Positions 52,506-64,000 of a stretch of 64,000 bases of DNA are shown piece by piece; position 1 is the first letter of the stretch; each line of letters starts with the position of its first letter. The translations under genes and the position numbers were made by a program. The notes beneath the pieces are model-generated. The model was not told the DNA's origin, ran no database searches, and was given only the letters and a program-made list of their open reading frames with translations. Origin of the DNA: Motacilla alba alba (Eukaryota > Chordata > Aves > Passeriformes > Motacillidae); the NCBI RefSeq assembly GCF_015832195.1, contig NC_052046.1, positions 45,146,473 to 45,210,472 of the forward strand. The letters run 5' to 3'.

Positions 52506-55143
52506 TGTTAGGACTGAGCAGGGAAGACTAGAAAACCACAGCAAAATCATTATATTTGTCTTTTATTAACCCATGGTACAATAGTAATTTTGACTACATC
52601 CACTTTTGTGGGACTGTAGTAGTACAAGAGTAAGTAAGGTTTGCAGTGGGACAAAAGATGTCAAATACATGTAAAAGGCCTCTGCCAGAGAAGTTGCTAA
52701 ATTCACTAGATCTTCTCAGTTGATCATTGCAATTGCTGACAGAGGTCTAGGAGAGCATAAATGACTTTGAATAGATGAATAGAACTTTGTGTTTGAGTCA
52801 GAACACCCTCTCTGCAGTCTTCATAAAAAGAGAAATATGCACTGTTGTAAGCAACTACACTCTGGAGTTATTTGCCATGACATGTGATGGACCCAGATAG
52901 ATGCAGGTAAGAAAGAAACCCAAATTCAGAGAAAAAAATGCTTTCCTGGCTGTTAAAGTTAACTGTACCGATGCAGCCAGCCTTTAGCTCAGGGCATCCC
53001 TGCATCCCTTGTCAGCAAAGACCAGGAATGGGCAGTGGGGAAAATTTACTTATTGTCTCCTCTGTGTATTCATCTTGGAAGAAATGTTTTCCATGTGGGC
53101 AGGATTTTAGAAGAAAATAACTATCTACCAGCACTTTTTCCATCCCATCCCTCTAACAGCATTTTAGAGGCCTGTGGACCCTTCAGAGGGTGCAAGAACT
53201 AAAAACCGAAAACTGTGTAAACCCACATTCAAAATTTAATTTTGCAATTATGACATGTATACACGCTCTCTATTTTTAGTCTTTTTTCCTGCTCTAAGGA
53301 TTGAAGTGCAGCAGTTTGTTTCAAGGTGTAAGAATAAGCTCAATAGTCTATTCTGAAACATAAAATCATGCAGCTATTAGTACATATAAATTAGTGGAGT
53401 TATTGATGTTCTGCTGAAAGCATGGATTTTCTGAGATGTACATAAATAATAAAATAACAAGAGACACTCATGAAATTTAAGTTACATTTGGGAATAATGC
53501 AACAGAAGCTGATTTGATTGTATCCCTTTATTTTTTCTGATGTCTTGCAGTGATGTGTGTTTGTGAAGATATGACACACACATGTATATTTGCCCTCGCT
53601 GTTATATCTCTCACTTAAAAAGAGAAAAATAAATATTCCTAGGCTTTGCATTTTGTATTTGAGATTTTTGGTTGTTAACTGTTTTGTTTTGATTACTGCC
53701 ATGGTTAAGAGCTGCTGATTCACAGACAACTGACAAAACTTGTTTTTCCTGGAAGTCATCTGTGACTCTCTTCAGAACAGCTTGTGCTAATTAGACTTTG
53801 AAGTGTCCACTTGGGGGAAAACTTTTTTTTCCTGCTTTTTAAAAAAAGCATCTTGTCTGCTAAAAAAATTTGTTTGATTACTAATCAAGTGCAGTTAAAT
53901 AATGATTTTTGTGCTGACAGGCCCATTGATTTGCCAGTTATTTAAAAATATTTTTAAAGTACTTATTACTGTAAAATATTTGTTTGTGAATCAAAAGCCA
54001 GATGTACTTGGGCTTTAAATTATGCTTCTATTGTAGTGACTTGTGAGTTTTGTGCACCGCTGATAATTCAAATAAAGATCATGCTATTGGAAGTTCTGAA
54101 TAAACTCACGGCTAATACCATGACAAAAAATCTTTAATATCTTGTGAAACCAAGGAAGTTCAGAGGAAAAGAAATGTAAGTGGGATGAGTAAGTAATTTG
54201 GGCAGTTAGAGTTCCAGAATATTAACTCTATTTTTACAGTCCTCACTCTAAAAGGAAAAGAACAATTTTCTAGCCTTTTAGAATACAGTATTATAGTCAT
54301 ACCTATGTGTTTTATGGTTACTGTAAGGAAGACAATGTTTGTAAGCTTGACTGCATGTTTCTTACTGTGATTCTGTTTGGGCTTTGTTTACTGTGGAGTT
54401 TTTGTTCCTGGGGCAATGCTGACAGTTGCCTTTTTAATGTAGGTAGAGGATTTATGTTATGGGCAGCTGGCCATTAATGAATAGGTAAAACTAACAGACT
54501 TGTTCAGATACTTTAGCTGGTGAGGTGTTAAGTGTAACATCCCAGTCAGATGAACTAGCACTTTTAAACAGCAATGGTGTAGATGTGCACCTAATTTGAA
54601 AGAATGAGTAGGTTGGTGGTTTGAATCATATGTTCATTAACAAAGAACAAAATTTGTCATATTTGTAGAATGAGGCGCCCATGTCTAAGGGTAGCACTAA
54701 TAGCAGGAGTAATAAACCTGCTATGACTTGGGGAAAAGTTCCACTTTTTTGAAGCAGCATTTATTTCATTTGGATATTTACATGTTTGATAAGAAAATGT
54801 AGTCCCTTATGCGCTTCTTCTCAGACTCAAAGCTAAAGCTTTACTCTAATTGATGTGGCATGTATTTTCTTCTGAGTTAACTTGAGAAAAAGTTGTCCAC
54901 AGAGGGAAGTAATTTGAATTACTTTTGACATGTATGCAGTAATTTTGTTTTTTTTTTTTTGTTGCAAACCATAGCTCTTTATAGATATATAATCGGATCC
55001 TTCCTTATATTGTCGGTGAGATAAAATTACTGATTTCTAGCTAATACTTTTCAGATACTAAGTGTTTTAATTTGAAACAGTGTGTTGAGGCTATGGGGTT
55101 CACTAGGAATATCTTAATCATAACAAGGGAGCAATTGTTCATT

Positions 55144-55203
55144 GATTTTTTTTCTTTTTTTTTTTTTCTTTTTTTTGGAGGGGGTTGATTTTTTCTTTTT
55201 TTA
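55144..55203. repeat. T-rich tract
   Basis: T runs with single C interruptions and a central ggagggggttga block. Confidence 0.9.
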
Positions 55204-56045
55204 AGTGGATTTAACCTTGCAGCAGTTCCAGCTGTGTTAATAAATCACAGGAAGCTTCAGTGAACATAGTGAACATAAATATATTTAAAGAAGAAATTTT
55301 GTCTCTTACCTAATGCACAGACAACTAAGCAAGAGCAGCTGCTTACTGAACTCTGTTTTTTGCTACATGTGAAATTCATAATCAAAAACAAGACATGAGG
55401 CTAGTTCACAGCTAGTAGTTGGCTGATATACACTCAGTAGTTGCTGTTGAATGTGGCTTGCATATGGGAGGTTGAATTTGGTTAATAGGGGAGAAGACAT
55501 AAAGCATTAATTAGTTGCTTTTAATGCTTTCAGACATTTCTAGAATCAGCAATCTAATTTATGAAATTTAAATCTTATGTTTTGTCTGCCAAACTTACAA
55601 AGTTCAAACATAATCAATTTTCTCAAAGAATCCCAAGTATGAAAACATTTTTGGTGATATGTGACAATATATATGATCATTACTTGAGTATTATATGAGT
55701 ATTATATGACCAATATATGAGTATTATTGAAAATTCCTAATAATGCTGACTGCTTCTTTTGCAGAATAGGTATGAAATTAAAACATTCATAATTCTTTGG
55801 GAGTAAACAGAGGGGGAAGTCAGAATAGTGGACAGCAACTGGTAGCACTCATGTTATTGTATGGAAAACCTGCCATTTTAGAGGTTAGAAGAAGGTTAGT
55901 GACTCCTTTTCCCTTAAGAAAGCCAGAGATTATCATGCAGTTTTCTGTTAGTACTGAGCATCATCAGGAAGATGGAGGTTTGGGAATTCTCTTTCTGTAC
56001 ATCCCAGCAAGTAAGTGTTACCCAACTGAAAATAGCCATCAACAC

Positions 56046-56630
56046 TGTCATGACTGAGCTCCAGATGACAACTAAACACATCAGAGCTGCTTGCTCTCTT
56101 CCCACACAGTGAAATGGGAGGAGAGAATTGCAAGGGTAAGAGTGAAAAAAGCAATAGGTTCAGATAAAAATAGTTTCCTAATTGAAATAAAAATAACAGT
56201 AATAATGATAGCAATAATGAGAAGGATAATAATAGAGATAAGTAAAATCCAAGCAAGAGAAATGATGCTGCTGAAAACAATTGCTTACCACCAACCAACC
56301 AAAGCCTGGCCAGTCTGTGAGCATCAGCCCCTTGGCAGCCTCCTGCCTCCTCTTTTTGCTGAGCACAGCCCTACAGGGTGTGGGGTATCCTGCTCAGCCG
56401 GGGTCATCTGTGCTGCCTATGCCCTCTGCCAGTGTCTTGCCCAGCTCCTGCTCCAGCTCTCTTGGTGGTGAGGTGGTGTGAGGAGGAGGAGAGGCCTTGA
56501 ATCTGTGTAACCACTGCTCAGCAACAAGCAGCACCTCCCAGTGTTACCCTCAGTGTTCTCGCACAAACCCAAAACGTAGTTCTTTACCAGCTACTGTGTA
56601 ATTAATTCTGTTGCAGCCAAAACCAGCACA
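56046..56630 (-). mobile_element. Old ERVL-type LTR relic
   Basis: On the minus strand it starts tgtgctggttttggctgc, then has the reverse of gaatctgtgtaaccactgctc, a trinucleotide-rich ATT/ATA block (plus 56,185-56,250), and ends near the reverse of tgtcatgactgagctcc. These are blocks of the widespread galliform/passerine ERVL LTR. Termini are TG...CA, but the flanking 5-mers (aacac and gcaag) do not match, as expected for an old or rearranged copy. No internal retroviral sequence is next to it. Confidence 0.8.
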
Positions 56631-58253
56631 GCAAGAAAAGTATTTCTGAATGTTTTGCCTTATAATAAAAGATCACTCCCAGCACTTCAAAATGCAGTAC
56701 TGGGTTTTGTCTATGGCAAGAGTGATTTTTCTATTTTGTTGGACCAATGTTTAAGTTCACTGATGATGGCTAACGTCAGGACCCTGATGTTCACTTCTTC
56801 TGGTATTGTTACCAGCTTTACTATGTCAAGCTCCAGCATTAAGAGTCTTTCTAGCTTTTTCAGTTTGGTCATCAAATCTTAAAGGAGGATGCATATAATT
56901 GTGGAACAACTAGGCTCAAAATTATTTTAGAAATATTCTTGGTTATAGTTCAGTCATTGCAACAGAACATTTTTGAAATAAAACATTACATTTCAGAGCA
57001 TTTCTTCTCTGTTTTTTATTCAAGTTAGTATAAGTGATACCTATATTTAGCATGACGTCTCATTTGAAGGACTACATTTTTTTTGCTTGCTTTTCCTTTT
57101 GTATCCCATATGGCTAGACCCTATTTTGGAAACAAATAGTAAAAGTTGAAATACTCTGCCTTATTCAAATTTAATTTGTCATCATTTTGTTCAGTCCTGG
57201 AAGGCATTTTTTGTCAAAAGTTCTGTGTCCAAAAGCTTTCAGCCAATTCTTTTGAGGACAATACTCAAAAGTTGGCAGAATAGTGATGGGCTTACTACTA
57301 CTTGTGGGTGAAGTGTTGTGCTCACAGACTGACAGATATTTGAACTATAAGAAGAATGGCTTATCTTATTAAATTGGAATGATAATTATGACTAAATTTC
57401 AAATACTGTCAAACATTTCAAACTTGACCTTTACATGCAAATAATCCAGCAAACATGCTGAGCTGGGGGGCACCATTCCATTGAAAGGAAGTTCCTGGGA
57501 AGAAGGCCGAACACTTGAAACAGTGTTTTGATTGCTTACTCCAGATTTTCAAACGAGGAACAACGACCACGGTCCCCACTAAATGTGTTTGTGGTCCGAA
57601 AAATTTACCATTACCCAAATTAAGCTTCATGTTCATCAAGCTTTTACAGTTACAGACACTACTGTTAAGAAGCTGAGGTTGAGCTCAAAACCCTACCATT
57701 AAGGCTTCATTGGGTTTTTTGAAAACTAAGGTATTATGTAGTAAAGGCATTATAGCTTCTACACTAAATATGTTTGACAGGCTGTAGTCTCCTGTGAACT
57801 CTTCTGGGACATCTGACTCTTCTAAATGTTTTTAAAACCACTAACATGCTGAACGCTTTATGAGTAATTAGTAGCGATAAATGTAGGGGCACAACTCTGT
57901 GCTTTGCACTCTATCCTTTTGTCAGAAGAAATACCTGTTCAAACTTGTGCCCTATTGTTGTAGACATTTATTTTCCTTTACAGCAGTACTAACATTCATA
58001 CAGTGTTTTATCACATCTCGTTGAGGTACCGATCAATGCTTTTAAAGAATACATTTTCTGTACGTTGCAGTCCATGTAATCATTACCGTGAGGTAATATT
58101 ACCACTGGTTGCAAATTTGTCAGATATCTGTTTATATACTTGGATGGCTCTGACCTCAACAAGGTTTCAGTCTTGTTTGGGTCTAATTGCGCTGTAATAT
58201 ATAAAGTTAGTAATAACAAAAAAATAATTGAATGTGGTGGTTGTGTTTCCTAG

Positions 58254-58359
58254 GTATAGCATACCTGAGTGGAATGTGCAGTGAAAAACGAAAATGTATA
58301 ATTGCAGAGGACAATGGTCTGAATCTGGCTTTTACAATTGCCCATGAAATGGGTCACAA
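58254..58359 (+). CDS. ADAMTS19: ADAMTS19 exon: zinc-binding active-site helix
   Basis: A 106-nt exon with acceptor tgtgtttcctag ending 58,253 and a consensus donor gtaagt from 58,360. The first two bases complete a Gly codon; then come [34 protein letters not shown], and two bases (aa) of the next codon, expected to be Asn. HEMGH gives the first two zinc-ligand histidines and the general-base glutamate of the reprolysin consensus HExxHxxGxxH. The third histidine and the Met-turn must lie in the next exon beyond the window. The Cys pair in GMCSEKRKC is conserved in the family. All visible catalytic residues are intact, so nothing suggests a pseudogene. Confidence 0.96.
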
Positions 58360-61222
58360 GTAAGTATGTGGAGATTAAAGCCTTTTATTCATTTGCATGT
58401 ATATTCTACTGCGATTTGACTAATTTGATTGTGTACTTCAGTTTTTCCTTACTTTCTATAAGAAGGGGATTTAAATTAAATGAAAAATTCAGAAAATAGT
58501 GTTTCTGTTAATAACAATAAGTATCAATATATGGTATATAGCTTAAGAAAGTGTTTATGACTTGAAGTAATACAAAAGTCTTTATAGCTACAAAATAAAT
58601 AAAATAACTGGAAGGACTGCCATTGTCTGGGGAAAATCAAGTGCCCCAAGATGTTTGTTCTATGCTGACTGTGGTATTGAGTAACAGATCCAACTCTAAC
58701 AATTGTTACCAACAAACATTTTAATGAGATCATAAGTTGGAAGAGCCCTTATTTAATTTGGCTTTCTCAGGATAGATCCCATTATAGTGTAGAATAGTCA
58801 TTGGTCATTGCATCATAATGTTTTTCATCTTAGAAGAAGAAAAGGGTGGCAAAATGAAGTTAACTGTCCTTCACAGCTGGGCAGGAAGTTTTTTACTCAT
58901 TCAGTGTCAAACATTTTTAAAGTGAAAAATTAATATTTTGCAGTAATAAAATCTGTTAATAAGATTTCAACTTCATTCTTGACTTTTGCTACTTGTAAAA
59001 AAAAAAAAAGAAAATGTCTTACTTTTAACTGAAAAAGAAAGGAGGTATGTATTACTCCATCATTTTTTTCTGCAGTGTCTGTGCCAGGTATTTGTGTATT
59101 TGTATTATAATGTCAGTTTCAGAGTGACAACAGAGAAGGATGTTTTGCTAAATGTGTGGTTAGGTACCTTAGGACAGTACTTTAATTTGAAAGTGACTTG
59201 GTTTAAATTTGTTCAAAGCTTCCTGAGAATGGAGATCCTAGAATCTAATGTTGAAAAATGAAGTTAATTGTAAAACAAAAGGAAGGGGGAATTAAAATAC
59301 TTGTATTGATTTTTTTCTTGATGCAAAATAAGCAAATACAGAGCAATTATTATGGTTGTTTTTGGGGTTTTGGTTTTTTTTCATTTTCATAACTGCAGAA
59401 AAAAACCTCTTGGTTAATATAAGCCAGCCTGCTTGCATGATAGTTGCGATAAAGGAAAGACCTAAAAAGAAATACTGATTTGTGTTTTGTAGCTACACAT
59501 TATTCTATTTCTATTTTTTGCTGTAGTGTTTGCTGGTATTGGAAGAGGGAATGGGTAGAAGAAGAATTATTTTCTGTGAACTTATTCCTATGACAGTAAA
59601 CCAAGAATAAGGGGAATGAAACAATCACTGATTATGATCTGCTGATAAGTTTCCTGGTAGAGTAAATCAGAAAATGGTTTGATGCAAGTATGATAATAAG
59701 AGATATACTGCTTTATTACCAACACAATAGAAGTGTTTTTAGAATATAGAAGTGTTTGCTGCAAAATTACTGTACTTGAAAATAGAGACATCTCAATCAA
59801 CAAGAAATACAACATCTTATGCTCTCTGAAAAATGGTGATACTTAATGTTCTTACAAAGTTATGGGTGGTTGTGCAATAGCAAATTTGCAAATGTGGGAT
59901 ACTGATCTTCAAAAGTTGATGTGGTTACATAGTGGTAAGGTTTTTGTCTTGCAGAAGACAATCAAACCTATCTTTGACTTCCTAAGGTCTTCTAGATGGC
60001 AAGCGCTACATGAAACAAGGTAGACAGAGAAGCTCACTGTTGCTGCTAGCAGTTCTTCCAAGACTGCAGCACAGGTCAGGCTCTATAATCTGTGTTACAT
60101 TTTTTTTGTGAACTTGGAATATCTTCTTGGCTATGCATTGGAGTTGGACTGGGAAAGAGAAGGAATTTGCATGATCTTCTTGTACTAACATAAAACTTAT
60201 ATTGCTGATATATAAATCCCTGGGGAAAAAAAGTTACAAGGCTACATATGAAATTTTGGAGCTTTCAAATCCTTTCATACTAATTCAAATGAGCTTGGAA
60301 AAACAAATCATGATGATATCCCAGCCATCATATTCTCATGGTAATTGTAGTGATGGCATTTGGATGTCATTAGAGACATCCTCACAATTCTCTGTGGGTA
60401 ATGTAATAGATATTTTTAAAAAGTGAAAATAAAGAATAAATCAAATCTTGTGTCAATGTAAAAGACAGAATGTTAATTGAAAGAGACATTTCTTCAAGAA
60501 ATCCAAGCTAACAAAGGTTTGTAACAGACCACATAGTGTATAGAAGGAAAAAAAAAAGCACATCCCCCAGTGCCAAAGATGAAGAGGTATAGAGGCATAG
60601 ATCCCTGCTTCATGATGAAGTCAGAGTCCTTAGCTGTCACAATCTGAAATACAGCGATCTTGCACCAAGGAGCGTAGGGTGACATTTTAGAGATATTTGC
60701 TTTTTTCTGCATGGGTGTCTCTGTTTGCTGGCCAGGCCCTGGCAATTGTAAAGAAGATGCTAGAAGTAGTTGAACATTTGTCAAGAGACAATATAAAAAT
60801 GTTTGAAGACAAACATTTGAGTGTAGATGCTATTGGAAAGGACTTGAGCAGATTCTAATATATTTCCAGTATCTCTTACAGAGATTTGTCCTGCTTATTC
60901 TGAACTGCCTCAGAAGCAGAGATTAAATGCTCATCATACAGATCAGTCATAGATGGTTCCTTCAATACATCATCTGTTCTATAGAATTTTCACTAACTTT
61001 TTTTGAATCTTGAGGTCATTTAACTACTACCTTTGTTTTTTTGTATGTAACATCTTTAGCCACTCTAGTTGCTCTTGTGAGGAGTCTAGTTCAGCAGAAT
61101 AGTATCAAAAGCTTTCTCAAAGACTTTGCTTCTTGAAGGATAAAGGAGAAACAGTTTTTTTCCCTTCTGTACAACAGATATTCTTGCCCATAAATTATTG
61201 TACAAATAGATTCAAAACTTAT

Positions 61223-62632
61223 TGTCGTGGTTTGAGAGGAAGTGAGTTTTTGGGAGGTGGTGGTCAAACCAATAGGTGCTCCGATGTGAATATTGGCACC
61301 TGGTTTGGCCACTGAGGATATGGATACGCCTCTGAGAACACAGGGGTTAAAAGCAAGGAACTCCCAGGGGAATGCTCTCTTGGTTCCGGTGGATGGAGAG
61401 GTCAGACCTGCCCTGCCCAGCTTCGGGCTGGGCGGGGGAGGGGAGAGGTCATGAGGCCGGAAGGAGGTAGGCCGGAGCCTTGGGCAGAGAAGGGAGGTGA
61501 AGGCCCCTGGCCCCGGCAGGACAAGAGTCAGTTCTCTACAGAGATGGAAGGGTGGAAGAACTCTGCAAGGCATCGGGCAGCCCCCCTTTCCCAGGAGGGA
61601 GAGAGAGAGAGAGAGGTGCCAGTGCTACCTTGAAATTTGATAGCACTGGCTTGGCCGAGAAGGAGAAGGGGGGGCGGTGAGAAGAGTGCCCTGCAGGGCC
61701 AGTGTGGGAGTTCGGAACGAGTAGATACTGTGATTTTAACCCTTCTATGGGATGATGGAAACCTTGCAAATGCTGATCCTCCGGGAGCTGAAGGAGAGGA
61801 GAGATAGGAATAAAATAAGAGGAAACGTGCAAGTGTGATGTAAGCTGTGAAGGTGAAGAAGGACCAAGAGAAGTTGAGAAGAATCCTAGGTGGAGGAGAT
61901 GATGGAGTGGCTTTTGGCTGCACTTTTCTTGTATGGCCATGGACAGAACCTTTCCTGTAATACAGAGACTGCATTGTAGGGGGAGGCGATGGCTTGGTGC
62001 CAAAGGAGTGATGTGAGCGGAGACGACGGGTGATGAGGTGATGGTGCTCTCGAGACCCCTCGGCCCCAGGGGGTGAAATATTGGGGGGGACTAGTGTCCC
62101 AAAAAGGTGAGAGACTGTCGTTTTCTCCTGGAACTGGGCGAAGCATCCTTGAAAGGGAACCCTAAAAGCAGCTCTGGTCCATGTACAGTGGTGAGACCAC
62201 TGGACATGGAAGGAAGAAGTCACGAAGGTGGTGCTGAGTGACGTGGAAACACAACTGGACTCGGCTGTGTTTCCAGGGGAAGCCTGTGGCGCAAGAGGGA
62301 CTCCTCTCTCCTTGATGAAATGAGAGGTGATTGTCGGAAGGGTGGAGATGGACTGAGTTGATTATTTGAAGGGTGATGGACTGGTAAAAATCTAAGGTTT
62401 TGTTTTATGCTGTGGGAAATTGAGTGGGGGGAGGAGAAATGTTTTGAAAGGTTTCCATTTTGCTCTCTGTGTGTTCATTTTATTATAGTTCTATGATAAT
62501 AAAGTTTTTTTTCCCTTCTTTGTTCATAAGTAGAGGCCTGCTTTGCTGTTTCTGATCGCATCTCACAGCAGATACCAGGGAGAATATGTCTTCATGGGGG
62601 CACTGGCACTGTGCCAGCGCCAAACCATGACA
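61223..62632 (+). mobile_element. Long ERVL-like solo LTR, 1.41 kb
   Basis: Begins tgtcgtggtttg and ends caaaccatgaca, giving a 12-bp terminal inverted repeat with one mismatch. It is flanked by an exact 5-bp target duplication CTTAT (61,218-61,222; 62,633-62,637). GC content is clearly higher than in the surrounding intron. AATAAA at 62,498-62,503, followed by a T8 run, sets the plus orientation, and an accaatagg CCAAT-type box lies near the 5' end (about 61,268). A 5-bp duplication fits ERVL-type or gamma-like integration. No retroviral protein motif was seen. A 231-codon minus-strand open frame (61,528-62,223) looks like chance in GC-rich LTR sequence. Confidence 0.82.
62498..62503 (+). 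terminator. Poly(A) signal of the 1.41-kb LTR
   Basis: AATAAA followed by a long T run, about 130 bp before the LTR 3' end; sense orientation relative to ADAMTS19. Confidence 0.55.
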
Positions 62633-62744
62633 CTTATGCAATATGATGCAGTTGATTTTCATTTTCTGAGAGCATATACAAACAAAGACATTACCAGTTG
62701 TCATTGTATTGATGAATATAAAGTTCTGATGCATTCCTTTAATT

Positions 62745-62853
62745 GAAGAAATTTTTCCTGATATCCAACCTGAACTTCCCCTGGCCCAGCTTGAGGCCAT
62801 ATCCTCTTGTCCTGTAGCCAGTTGCCTGGAAGAGGAGACTCTTTTATTGAATA
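62745..62853 (-). mobile_element. CR1 internal 3' region fragment
   Basis: tttttcctgatatccaacct, ttgaggccatatcctcttgt and aagaggagactc are the reversed form of a well-known CR1 block. The extreme 3' end is missing, so the fragment is truncated on both sides. It lies 112 bp past the end of the long LTR. Confidence 0.85.
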
Positions 62854-64000
62854 TGTTCTGATACATGGATGTTTATTAAGTATTGTATTGTTGGTTTATT
62901 TTTGTTATTCCAATTGAAAATTGAAATGTTTTTCTCAATGAGATGCAATGGCAGACTAAACCTTACTTTGCAGTGTGAAATGTCTTTGTTCTAGCCTTGT
63001 GTATCTGAATGTAGATGATATTTTAATGACATTGAGAATTAATGTAAGTCAACAGTTGATTTTTGAACTCTTATCTGTGTAATTGGTCATTAAAATTGTA
63101 TCACATTAATGGATTTGGTTTTATTAAACCTATTCCAGTTATTAAAATAAATTTACTACACATTAGGTAACTACATAATGAGGTCACATTACAAAGTAAA
63201 AACTAACAACAGTTAATTAAAAGACATTGTCTCTGTGTGGAGAACAGAGATAAAAGTGACAGTTGCTGGTATTGAGGTTAACAAGCTACATGTGATTTTA
63301 CATAAATGATGGCCCACTATGGGCTGTGATTCCTTTTGAAGGATGGAGAAATAAAGAATGAATGTAAATTTTTGCATCTCAAAATACATTAATTTACAGC
63401 TATTAATTGCTCTAAATGTAGTTTAGAAGTTGTCTTAGCCACTTTAAAGAGAAACAGGTGTAATTCTTCAGAATTAATTTTATACACATCTGCATTCTTT
63501 TTCAGACAAGCATTTTTGAAATGTGAGAGGTAGCTGTTACTAAAATTCAGGATATTCTGCCACATATTTTGTAGTGATGAACAGGGAGTCTGTGGAATTT
63601 CTGAATAGAATCTACCTATTTAGTAGTAAATAAGCAAAAAGCATATATTCTTTGTGAATATATTAAAAAGTTTTATGAAATCCTCACTCAGTTTATCAAG
63701 GGTCCCACAGTGTCAGTGGGAGGAGGAGGAGCACAGGAGGCTGTGCTGGTAAGCTGTCCCCAAATAATCTTGCTTCCTTCTCTCTCCCATACAACCCCAT
63801 GGGCTATTAGGGTATTGCATAGAAGGTGCAGGGGAAATTCTTGTCATTGTGGCTTTGTTTCAGCTGCAGAATCTCTCATTTCCCTCCAATTGTTTCTTTC
63901 TTAATTTTTTCTGTTCTTTTTGGCTAATGGTCTAGACATTGGGTTTCTCAGACCAAGATACAGAGATATGGATACTAATCTATCTGTGGATACTATCAGA

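Larger units (their letters stand above)
38586..58253 (+). other. ADAMTS19 intron, 19.7 kb, phase 1
   Basis: Begins gtaagt and ends gtttcctag. It contains a CR1 fragment (about 41,210-41,558), a 17-bp tandem duplication (46,056-46,089), a G18 run (48,252-48,269), an A9G12 run (51,426-51,446), a CR1 fragment (about 51,905-52,505), T-rich tracts (54,942-54,960; 55,144-55,203), an 11-bp tandem duplication (55,685-55,706) and an old ERVL-type LTR (about 56,046-56,630). The rest, including a somewhat GC-richer stretch at about 43,620-43,980, shows no gene or RNA that I can support. Confidence 0.9.
58360..64000 (+). other. ADAMTS19 intron, at least 5.6 kb, runs past window end
   Basis: Begins gtaagt. 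It holds the 1.41-kb ERVL-like LTR (61,223-62,632) and a CR1 fragment (about 62,745-62,853). No acceptor followed by the expected next exon (Asn codon completion, then the third zinc histidine) was seen before 64,000. A possible degraded CR1 tail at about 58,726-58,780 is too weak to call. The rest is unremarkable. Confidence 0.85.

Noticed and set aside
56091..56481. Open frames on both strands, 60-126 codons
   Set aside because: They coincide with the old ERVL-type LTR and its trinucleotide-rich block.
58726..58780. Possible CR1 tail (gatcataagttggaagagcc)
   Set aside because: Only about 20 bp of weak similarity.
60494..60784. 96-codon minus-strand open frame in repeat-free sequence
   Set aside because: No recognisable domain, no splice sites in phase and a homopolymer-encoded Phe run; likely chance.

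Overview
This is vertebrate nuclear DNA, almost certainly from a bird and probably a passerine. It is AT-rich and intron-dominated. It contains CR1 LINE 3' fragments, a tRNA-Ile-derived SINE with a CR1-like tail (the TguSINE1 type known from zebra finch), and avian ERVL-like and ERVK-like LTRs. Bacterial features such as operons or CRISPR arrays are absent. The window looks like the interior of a single plus-strand gene, ADAMTS19, a secreted zinc metalloprotease. The assignment rests on six exons with matching splice phases. They encode 243 complete codons with no stop, running from the end of the propeptide to the HEMGH zinc-binding helix. In birds the ADAMTS19/HINT1 neighbourhood is, to my knowledge, Z-linked, so a Z chromosome origin is a reasonable inference but is not shown here.

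Layout: 1-17,904 is intron upstream of the first visible exon, with a TTTC microsatellite, poly-T tracts, one CR1, one SINE and a degraded CR1 tail. Exons lie at 17,905-18,070 (end of propeptide, first furin site), 25,141-25,313 (second basic site, start of the catalytic domain), 26,256-26,339, 27,172-27,329, 38,542-38,585 (a 44-nt exon) and 58,254-58,359 (zinc-binding helix). The third zinc-binding histidine, the rest of the catalytic domain and all C-terminal domains lie beyond the window, as does the 5' end of the gene.

The mobile elements are: two related 0.67-kb ERVK-like solo LTRs in opposite orientation (23,559-24,230 minus; 35,212-35,877 plus) that bracket three coding exons; an old ERVL-type LTR (about 56,046-56,630, minus); a long 1.41-kb ERVL-like solo LTR (61,223-62,632) with an exact 5-bp target duplication; and CR1 fragments at about 7.9, 13.6, 18.9, 28.0, 29.4, 30.1, 41.2, 51.9 and 62.7 kb.

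I found no undescribed gene system. The most testable observations are the inverted LTR pair around exons (possible back-splicing or inversion), the LTR with intact promoter and poly(A) signals in sense orientation inside the gene, and the unusually long ERVL-like LTR. Exon boundaries were read by eye from splice signals and reading frame. Repeat boundaries without target duplications are approximate, and family names come from recognition rather than a database search.
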